Notes under the pieces: model-generated
Seen by the model: only the letters and a program-made list of their open reading frames with translations
Told to the model about the DNA's origin: nothing
The model's database searches: none
DNA from: Ruminococcus sp. UBA3800
GTDB taxonomy: Bacteria; Bacillota; Clostridia; Oscillospirales; Ruminococcaceae
Assembly: GCA_002368715.1 (NCBI GenBank)
Contig: DFEO01000097.1
Coordinates: 2,822-19,782 of the forward strand
DNA: 16,961 nucleotides
Reading direction: 5' to 3'
Translations under genes and position numbers: made by a program
Part shown: positions 7,843-13,219 of the stretch, one piece after another
How the letters are laid out: every line of letters begins with the position of its first letter
How positions within the stretch are numbered: the first letter of the stretch is position 1

Positions 7843-9165
7843 TTATGAAACTATCATATCAAGTATCTGGAAGTTAGGCTTAGAGTCGTCGATCACGGTT
7901 ATCTCAACTTCGTGCTCGGCTACCTCATCCGAGGTGTATATCTCGTCGGCCTTGGCGTAGTTGCCCCAGCCGCCTGTGAAGTCAGCATTGAGGAGCTTTG
8001 TGGATTCGCCGTCTACCTTTACATCTACCGAAGCATAGGTGCCGTCAACGTTCATAAAGTAGATCATACCGATGTTCTTGGCGGTGACCTTCATCTTGAT
8101 GGAGCCGCCTGTGGTGGTGCCCCAGCCGTTTGTGAACTGCTGGAAGTTCGTAACGTCGGTAAATGTGCCCTCGTCAACTGTTTCCACGACCTCGGAATCT
8201 CTGTCGGCAATTGCAGCACCTGCATACTTATCGCCGTAAGGAGCAGCGGTGGAAGCATCAAAGGGAGCGACCTCTGTGCTCACGGAATCAATATTGTCCT
8301 TGATCTTTGCCGTGAAGCTTGTGAGCAGCTGAGCCATAATGGTGTGGCCTGCGCTGTTGGGATGAACGACATCTGCCTGGAGCTTGCTCCACTCAAAGTT
8401 TCCTGCTTCGATCTCGGGGATGATAGCATCATGATAGGATATCATAGGGATATTGTATGCCTGAGCCACGTTGAGATGAACGTTCTGCGGAGCAGTTCCG
8501 TCCTCGCAGGTGGGCTCGAGGATGATAACTGCAGGATTGTTCTCCTGTGCCAGACACATCCTTACAAGGCTGTCCATGCAGGCGCCGTAGAACTCGTTGT
8601 CCTGGTCGTTGATAAACTCTATGAAAATGATATCGGGCTGGTCAGCCAGCGCATCTCTTGCAGCTCTGTGAACGCCTATGTATGAATCGGTAGCACCTAT
8701 ACCGGCATTATTCACATCCAGATAGTAGCTGACATTTTCCTCCCACCAGGTCTTATACTGGTTTACATACTGCTTCTGGGAAGAATCAGCAGAAGAACCC
8801 TGGGTGATAGAGTCGCCAAGGAAGCAGATCTTTGTGGTCTCCTTGGGGTTGTCAAGAGCGTATTTCAGCTTTGAAGCAAGACGTGAGGTGTCGCCTTCAT
8901 TGAGGACACTTCTGCCTATCATATTCTCGGTGGCGCCCTGAGTTGGGTCAAAGGCAGCGTCGCTCACAGGGAACTGCTCGAGCAGCTTGCCCGAAGGAGT
9001 GTCATCTGTGGGCGTGACATCACCGCCGCCTGCGTTCTGGGAGTCACCAGAGGAAGCGGATGCAGATGCGCTTTCGGCTTTGGAAGAGCTGTCGGAATCG
9101 CCGCAGGAGCTTAGCACTGCACAGCAAAGGCACAGTGAAAGAGCGGCAGCAAATATCTTTTTCAT
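7843..9165 (-). CDS. Lipoprotein SGNH/GDSL esterase with C-terminal beta-sandwich domain
   Basis: A surface-anchored serine esterase, probably a carbohydrate O-deacetylase. The 440 residues begin with a lipoprotein signal (LSSC, lipidated C21) and a Ser/Ala/Gly-rich linker (22-58). The SGNH domain (about 110-290) shows block I GDSITQG with nucleophile S119, block II NAGIG with G155, block III EFIND with N186, and block V DVVHP with D265 and H268. A C-terminal domain of about 110 residues (330-440, FTNGWGTTTGGSIKMKV onward) looks like a beta-sandwich that could bind carbohydrate. Known acetylmannan and acetylxylan esterases of families CE2 and CE17 share an SGNH plus beta-sandwich design. The adjacent mannanase makes mannan deacetylation the best guess. 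GAAAGGAT precedes the start. It has its own promoter and terminator. Confidence 0.85.
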   Translation of the reverse strand: MKKIFAAALSLCLCCAVLSSCGDSDSSSKAESASASASSGDSQNAGGGDVTPTDDTPSGKLLEQFPVSDAAFDPTQGATENMIGRSVLNEGDTSRLASKLKYALDNPKETTKICFLGDSITQGSSADSSQKQYVNQYKTWWEENVSYYLDVNNAGIGATDSYIGVHRAARDALADQPDIIFIEFINDQDNEFYGACMDSLVRMCLAQENNPAVIILEPTCEDGTAPQNVHLNVAQAYNIPMISYHDAIIPEIEAGNFEWSKLQADVVHPNSAGHTIMAQLLTSFTAKIKDNIDSVSTEVAPFDASTAAPYGDKYAGAAIADRDSEVVETVDEGTFTDVTNFQQFTNGWGTTTGGSIKMKVTAKNIGMIYFMNVDGTYASVDVKVDGESTKLLNADFTGGWGNYAKADEIYTSDEVAEHEVEITVIDDSKPNFQILDMIVS

Positions 9166-9220
9166 AGCAAATATCCTTTCAATCTTTGATTCATATCAGA
9201 GAACGGATCTCATAAATGAC

Positions 9221-9249
9221 ATTATACAACACTTTTTTGTTATTTGCAA
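9221..9249 (-). promoter_or_regulatory. Promoter of the esterase gene
   Basis: On the minus strand, TTGCAA (9249-9244) and TATAAT (9226-9221) with the optimal 17-base spacer. The leader of about 50 nt ends in the GAAAGGAT ribosome site. Confidence 0.75.
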
Positions 9250-9359
9250 TACATATTTGTAAACATTCACCCATTTATCCGAAGAAAGCAAAAGAACGTT
9301 CAGCTGCAAAAACTGCTCCGGGCCGGATGCGGGTGTATGAGTCTTATGCTGACAGATGA

Positions 9360-9388
9360 TTGACAGAAAAGCAAAATAATGATATACT
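9360..9388 (+). promoter_or_regulatory. Promoter of glmU
   Basis: TTGACA (9360-9365) and TATACT (9383-9388) with a 17-base spacer, near consensus. The start near 9395 gives a leader of about 60 nt before glmU. Between this and the esterase promoter (about 9250-9359) I see no gene. Confidence 0.85.
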
Positions 9389-9406
9389 ATTGAGGGTAAA
9401 AAAATC

Positions 9407-9428
9407 GGCGGCACTTATGGGTGCAGCC
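9407..9428 (+). other. Hairpin in the glmU leader
   Basis: GGC then GCAC (9407-9414) pair with GTGC then GCC (9421-9428), with one G/A mismatch and a 6-base loop, followed by TTATTTTATG. It resembles a weak attenuator. It is not the glmS ribozyme, which is far larger and belongs to a different gene. Confidence 0.35.
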
Positions 9429-9455
9429 TTATTTTATGATATGAAGGAGAAAACT

Positions 9456-10874
9456 ATGGCAAACAATGTTGTTATCCTGGCAGGCGGTCAGGGAAAGAGA
9501 ATGAAAACAAACAAGCCGAAGGTCCTGCTCGAGGTTCTTGGAGAGCCTATGCTCGAATGGGTGATATCTGCGTGCGAGGACTCGGGAATGGAGAATATCT
9601 GCGTTGTCAAGGGCTTTGAATGCGAGCAGATAGATGAGTATCTTTCTCAGAGAGAAACAAAGGCGAATATCGTAACAGCGCTTCAGGCCGAGCGCCTCGG
9701 AACAGGTCACGCTGTTATGCAGGCAGTGGACTTTCTCAAAAAGGACACATCGGGCAATACGCTCATCCTCTGCGGCGATGCTCCCTTTATCGACGGCGAG
9801 ACCATAAAGGGCTCGCTTGCTCACCACACCGAAAGCGGTGCTGCCGTGACAGTGGTCACTTCAAAGATAGCAGACCCCACAGGCTACGGCAGGATAATCC
9901 GCACCGAGAACGGCATCTCGGGGATAAGAGAGCATAAGGACTGTACACCCGAGCAGCTGCTTATAAACGAGATAAACTCAGGCTGCTACTGGTTCAAGAC
10001 AGAGGCTCTGCTGGAAGCGCTGCCGCTGCTTGACCGCAGCAACGCACAGGGAGAATACTATCTCACCGACTGCATAGAGATACTTCTTTCAAAGGGATAT
10101 AAAGCGGATGCCTTCACTTCAAGAAATCCGCAGGTATCGCAGGGCGCCAACGACCGCAAGGGACTTCTGGCTCTCAATGACATTGCAAGAAAGCTCATCA
10201 TAGACAAGTGGCTGGATGAGGGTGTCGAGTTTGTCTGTACCGACGGCGTGTCTGTTGGCAGAAAGGTAACTATCGGCACCGGAACAAGGATAGACAGCAA
10301 TGTCAAGCTGAGAGGAAACACCGCTATCGGAAGGGATTGCAGGATAGGTGTCGGCTGTATCATCGAGAACAGCGTTATCGGCGACGGTGTTGACCTTAAC
10401 TATGTGCAGGCTTATGATTCACAGGTGGATGACAACGCCAAGATAGGCCCCTTTGTTCAGCTCAGGCCAAACTCCCATATCAAGAAGGGCGCAAAGATAG
10501 GCGACTTTGTCGAGATAAAGAATTCGACCGTAGGCGAGTATACCTGTGTGGCACACCTGACCTATGTTGGCGACAGCGACGTTGGCAAGAACGTAAACTT
10601 TGGCTGCGGAGTTGTGACCGTGAACTTTGACGGCGAGAAAAAATACCGCACAACCATTGGAGACAATGCCTTCATAGGCTGCAACACGAACCTTGTTTCG
10701 CCCGTCAACATCGGCGACGGAGCTTATACCGGCGCAGGCTCGACGATAACAAAGGACGTTCCCGCAGGTGCGCTGGCGCTTGAGAGGACGGAGCAGAAGA
10801 TAATCGAGGGGTACGCCGAGAAGAAGCTGAAAGCGAGAACTGAGAAGTTTGTTAAGGCGCATGGGGATGAGTAA
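9456..10874 (+). CDS. glmU: Bifunctional GlmU: GlcNAc-1-phosphate uridyltransferase and GlcN-1-phosphate acetyltransferase
   Basis: A cytosolic enzyme that acetylates glucosamine-1-phosphate with acetyl-CoA, then transfers UMP from UTP to give UDP-GlcNAc for peptidoglycan and other envelope polymers. The 472 residues have an N-terminal nucleotidyltransferase domain (1-230) with the signature LAGGQGKRM at 8-16, PKVLLEV at 21-27 and the metal-binding D108 in LCGDAPF, and a C-terminal left-handed beta-helix of hexapeptide repeats (about 255-440) with catalytic H367 in AHLTYVGD and the downstream GDNAFIGCNTNLVSPV. I chose ATG 9456 because it has AAGGAG 7 bases upstream and matches family length; an in-frame extension to 9360 would include its own promoter. 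Length is normal. The next gene overlaps its stop by 8 bases. Confidence 0.97.
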   Translation: MANNVVILAGGQGKRMKTNKPKVLLEVLGEPMLEWVISACEDSGMENICVVKGFECEQIDEYLSQRETKANIVTALQAERLGTGHAVMQAVDFLKKDTSGNTLILCGDAPFIDGETIKGSLAHHTESGAAVTVVTSKIADPTGYGRIIRTENGISGIREHKDCTPEQLLINEINSGCYWFKTEALLEALPLLDRSNAQGEYYLTDCIEILLSKGYKADAFTSRNPQVSQGANDRKGLLALNDIARKLIIDKWLDEGVEFVCTDGVSVGRKVTIGTGTRIDSNVKLRGNTAIGRDCRIGVGCIIENSVIGDGVDLNYVQAYDSQVDDNAKIGPFVQLRPNSHIKKGAKIGDFVEIKNSTVGEYTCVAHLTYVGDSDVGKNVNFGCGVVTVNFDGEKKYRTTIGDNAFIGCNTNLVSPVNIGDGAYTGAGSTITKDVPAGALALERTEQKIIEGYAEKKLKARTEKFVKAHGDE

Positions 10875-11364
10875 TGTGCTGAGAAAGATTATCGCTTTGC
10901 TGCTTGCCGTTTGCATGGTAACGCTTTGCGCCTGCCATGTGGATAAGAATGATGAATCATCGGAGAGAGAATCATCATCGCGGACTGAGGAAAGCTCTCA
11001 GGCGGAAAAAGCTGAGGTAGTGCTGCGCGAAGGTATTGCCGAAGACGGCGCGGTAGTTCTGACAGGCGAAAATATTGTGAGCGCAGAGGTAAACGCCATT
11101 AAGGACGAGACCACGGGAGTTATCGACTATGTGATCTCGGTAAGCTTTGATGATGAGGGCACAGCAGCCTTTGCCGAAGTGACTGAAAGACTGGCAGGAG
11201 AAGGACAGGTGTCTGTCTGGGTGGACGGCGAGTGCATATTTGCACCTACGGTTACCAGTAAGATTGTTGACGGTAATTGTCAGATAGCCGGCGGGTTCAG
11301 CTCTTTCGATGAGGCAAAGGAGCTCGCTGACAGGATAAACGGCAGGAGTGGTGACAAAGCGTAA
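10867..11364 (+). CDS. Lipoprotein with a solitary SecD P1-head-like domain
   Basis: About 165 residues: a lipoprotein signal ending LCAC (lipidated C23), an acidic Ser/Glu linker (about 24-50), then a compact domain (about 55-160) that resembles the head of the first periplasmic domain of SecD. Features are LTGENIVSAEV, VISVSFDDEGTAAFAEVTERL, a VWVDGECIFAPTV strand pair, and IAGGFSSFDEAKELADRING. In SecDF this domain assists late export and folding, but here the membrane channel part is missing, so the role is unknown. The start is uncertain: ATG 10867 overlaps glmU by 8 bases, with ATG 10861 and GTG 10876 as alternatives; none has a strong ribosome site, which fits coupling to glmU. No promoter or terminator separates it from glmU. 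Confidence 0.78.
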   Translation: MSNVLRKIIALLLAVCMVTLCACHVDKNDESSERESSSRTEESSQAEKAEVVLREGIAEDGAVVLTGENIVSAEVNAIKDETTGVIDYVISVSFDDEGTAAFAEVTERLAGEGQVSVWVDGECIFAPTVTSKIVDGNCQIAGGFSSFDEAKELADRINGRSGDKA

Positions 11365-11412
11365 CCTCCTTAACAGCATTGTGTCAGATTGATGAAAATT
11401 TGGAGCAGACTA

Positions 11413-11441
11413 TTGACAAATGGCAAAAACTGTTGTATATT
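11413..11441 (+). promoter_or_regulatory. Promoter of the 83-residue membrane protein
   Basis: TTGACA (11413-11418) and TATATT (11436-11441), spacer 17. Transcription would start near 11448, giving a leader of about 60 nt. Confidence 0.82.
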
Positions 11442-11474
11442 GTGCTTGTCGGAAGATTCCGGCACGACACGGGA

Positions 11475-11487
11475 GCCCCGAAGGGGC
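11475..11487 (+). other. GC-rich hairpin in the leader of the small membrane protein
   Basis: GCCCC (11475-11479) and GGGGC (11483-11487) around a GAA loop, only a few bases before the AGGGAGGGG ribosome site. A weaker pairing lies just upstream (GTGC at 11442 with GCAC at 11462). The leader may be structured enough to tune translation. Confidence 0.4.
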
Positions 11488-11506
11488 AGAACAGGGAGGG
11501 GATACT

Positions 11507-11758
11507 ATGACAAAGTACACCGAAGAGATGAACACAAGACTCGCTCAGAGAGCAGACTATCAGAACGCACTGGCGGTTCGCAAAAACACACGCAGGGGCA
11601 GCGCTTTTGTTGGTATCCTGTGCATCTTTATGACGCTGGCAGTTATGTTTGGCTCGGTATATACGATCTATAAGAGCGGAAAATTTGTAAAGAAAGAGTT
11701 CGGCGACACCAAGGTCGTCAGGGCTGTGGATCAGTATATCGACACACTTTTTGAGTAA
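11507..11758 (+). CDS. Small single-pass membrane protein, unknown function
   Basis: I do not recognise this 83-residue protein. It starts MTKYTEEMNTRLAQRADYQN, a polar and charged segment with a basic stretch RKNTRR at about 25-30, then one membrane helix (about 33-54, AFVGILCIFMTLAVMFGSVY), then a basic and mixed tail of about 29 residues ending DQYIDTLFE. The positive-inside rule is ambiguous but favours a cytosolic N-terminus. Its size and layout recall small divisome or envelope proteins such as FtsL/DivIC types, but no such motif or long coiled coil is seen. The ATG at 11507 is set by AGGGAGGGG just upstream; in-frame extensions reach back into the promoter. It has its own promoter and a strong terminator, so it is a separate unit and probably a real gene. 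Confidence 0.8.
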   Translation: MTKYTEEMNTRLAQRADYQNALAVRKNTRRGSAFVGILCIFMTLAVMFGSVYTIYKSGKFVKKEFGDTKVVRAVDQYIDTLFE

Positions 11759-11772
11759 ATGACCCTTATTTT

Positions 11773-11803
11773 GCTCCTTCCCCGAAAGGGAGGGAGCTTT
11801 TTT
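11773..11803 (+). terminator. Terminator after the small membrane protein
   Basis: GCTCCTTCCC (11773-11782) pairs with GGGAGGGAGC (11788-11797) with one G-T wobble and a 5-base loop, followed by six T's. A textbook intrinsic terminator 15 bases after the stop codon. Confidence 0.93.
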
Positions 11804-11804
11804 C

Positions 11805-11833
11805 TTGACGTTTTCAAAACAATGGTGTATAAT
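11805..11833 (+). promoter_or_regulatory. Promoter of the zinc-ribbon membrane protein
   Basis: TTGACG (11805-11810) and TATAAT (11828-11833), spacer 17. The -35 abuts the T-run of the preceding terminator. The leader is short (about 27 nt). Confidence 0.85.
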
Positions 11834-11865
11834 AGGAACAGCTTATTATCTGAGGAGGAACAATT

Positions 11866-12465
11866 ATGATATGTCCGGTATGTAAAAACGAGATAGCAGA
11901 TGGTTCTGCGTTCTGCGGCTATTGTGCGGCTCAGCTTTCGGCGCCTCAGACGGCAGCACCCCAGCCTTTTGAGCAGCAGCCTCAGCCGCAGCAGTATCAG
12001 GGCTATGGTACGCCCGACTACCTTTCCGGTCAGGCTCCGAGCTATGGCACTCCCGAGAGAAACGAGGCACCCGTTCAGCCTCAGCCGCAGTATGACCCTG
12101 CGCAGCAGCAGGCTCCCGAGCAATACGGTCAGGCTGTCGAAAACGAGTATCAGCAGTCAGGCAGCCCCGAAAACGCAGGTCAGCCATTTGATCCGATCCC
12201 GGACGCACCTCAGCAGCAGTATCCGGGATACAACACACCTGTGAACCTTTCTAACCAGCAGCCAAGCTATGGCGCTCCCCGCAGGGCGGAAAACGGATCG
12301 AACAGCCTTGCTCTAGGGATCGTGGTAATAGCTGTTATTGCAGTGCTTATCGTGGTCGGTATAGTGCTGGCCATCAAGGGAGGCAAAAACATCAAAGAAG
12401 CGATCGAGAGCAAGTTAGCTTCAGAAAAAGCTTATATCAGCGTTTCGATTGACAACACTGTCTGA
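11866..12465 (+). CDS. Zinc-ribbon protein with Gln/Pro-rich linker and C-terminal membrane helix
   Basis: The 199 residues begin with a compact zinc ribbon, CPVC (C3, C6) and CGYC (C17, C20), of the kind that often caps small Firmicute membrane proteins. A low-complexity Gln/Pro/Tyr/Gly linker follows (about 25-145), then one membrane helix (148-170, LALGIVVIAVIAVLIVVGIV) and a lysine-rich tail of about 29 residues. The linker contains an internal repeat: residues 46-64 (GYGTP...LSGQAPSYGTPER) match 121-140 (GYNTP...LSNQQPSYGAPRR). The zinc ribbon should be cytosolic, where such domains fold. Function is unknown; a scaffold or sensor role is speculation. The start is fixed by GAGGAGGAA at 11852-11860. 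The -35 box of the pth promoter is contained in its last codons. Confidence 0.85.
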   Translation: MICPVCKNEIADGSAFCGYCAAQLSAPQTAAPQPFEQQPQPQQYQGYGTPDYLSGQAPSYGTPERNEAPVQPQPQYDPAQQQAPEQYGQAVENEYQQSGSPENAGQPFDPIPDAPQQQYPGYNTPVNLSNQQPSYGAPRRAENGSNSLALGIVVIAVIAVLIVVGIVLAIKGGKNIKEAIESKLASEKAYISVSIDNTV

Positions 12466-12477
12466 TCGTGGTATACT
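12449..12477 (+). promoter_or_regulatory. Promoter of pth-mfd
   Basis: TTGACA (12449-12454) and TATACT (12472-12477), spacer 17. The -35 lies within the coding end of the zinc-ribbon gene. Transcription would start near 12484, giving a leader of about 100 nt. Confidence 0.85.
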
Positions 12478-12507
12478 ATGAAAACGAGATTACAATATGT
12501 AAACACA

Positions 12508-12531
12508 CCCCGGCTTTTTATAAAGTCGGGG
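12508..12531 (+). other. Strong hairpin in the pth leader
   Basis: CCCCGGCTTT (12508-12517) pairs with AAAGTCGGGG (12522-12531) with one G-T wobble and a 4-base loop. It ends the zinc-ribbon transcript region but lacks a following T-run (GTATTGTG follows), so it is a poor terminator. It could protect the 3' end of the upstream mRNA or shape the pth leader. Confidence 0.6.
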
Positions 12532-12586
12532 GTATTGTGCGTTATGTGCAGGGCAAATAAGGCATATAATAAGAAAGAGGGATAGT

Positions 12587-13204
12587 ATGGGACTTTTTGA
12601 AAAACTAAAGGCGCTGTCGGAGGAAGCAAGACCGACAAAGCCGGAATATATAATAGCAGGCCTTGGAAATCCCGGGGTCTCCTATGAGCATACAAGACAC
12701 AATGCCGGCTTTCTGGCGCTGGATGCGATAGAGAAAAAGCTTGGCTGCACATCGCCCGAGCATAAGTTCAATGCTGTGTGCAGGCGTGCGGTCATAGGCG
12801 GCAAAAGCTGTCTGCTTATGCGGCCGCAGACCTTTATGAACAAAAGCGGCGAGGCGGTGAGCGACGCTATGGACTTTTACGATATACCGCCGGAGAACAT
12901 CATAGTTATCTATGACGATATATCGCTGGATGTGGGCACCATGCGTATCAGGCGCAAGGGCTCGGCGGGCGGCCACAACGGCATAAAGAGCATTATCGAG
13001 CTTTGCGGCTCTCAGGATTTTCCACGCATTAAGATAGGCATAGGCGGCAAGCCTCACCCCGATTATGACCTTGCGGACTGGGTGCTTTCGGGGTTTTCAC
13101 AGGAGGATATGAAAAAGCTTTCCGAGGTCTTTGACAAAAGCGCCGAGGCGCTGGAGCTGATGATAAAGGGCGAGATCGGAGAAGCTATGAACAGGTTCAA
13201 CTGA
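12587..13204 (+). CDS. pth: Peptidyl-tRNA hydrolase
   Basis: A cytosolic enzyme that frees tRNA from peptidyl-tRNA dropped during translation. The 205 residues contain the family core starting at YIIAGLGNPG (21-30), with substrate-binding N28, catalytic H38 in TRHNAGF, N85 in QTFMNKSG, D111 in IYDDISL, and N131 in GGHNGIKSI. Most bacterial homologues begin right at the GLGNPG strand; this one has about 17 extra N-terminal residues (MGLFEKLKALSEEARPT). The extended start has AGAGGGAT 5-6 bases upstream, whereas no good start codon lies closer to the core, so I keep it. mfd begins 15 bases after its stop, as in many Firmicutes. Confidence 0.96.
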   Translation: MGLFEKLKALSEEARPTKPEYIIAGLGNPGVSYEHTRHNAGFLALDAIEKKLGCTSPEHKFNAVCRRAVIGGKSCLLMRPQTFMNKSGEAVSDAMDFYDIPPENIIVIYDDISLDVGTMRIRRKGSAGGHNGIKSIIELCGSQDFPRIKIGIGGKPHPDYDLADWVLSGFSQEDMKKLSEVFDKSAEALELMIKGEIGEAMNRFN

Positions 13205-13219
13205 GTTAGGACAGGATAA

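Noticed and set aside
7912..8685. A 257-codon plus-strand open frame opposite the esterase
   Set aside because: Antisense to the SGNH catalytic domain, with no ribosome site or promoter; a shadow frame.
9395..9455. glmS-type ribozyme or a known riboswitch before glmU
   Set aside because: The leader is only about 60 nt and has a single short hairpin; glmS ribozymes are far longer and precede glmS.
12565..12570. A second TATAAT as an additional pth promoter
   Set aside because: There is no acceptable -35 at the right distance and the start would lie within the ribosome site; the promoter at 12449-12477 explains expression better.
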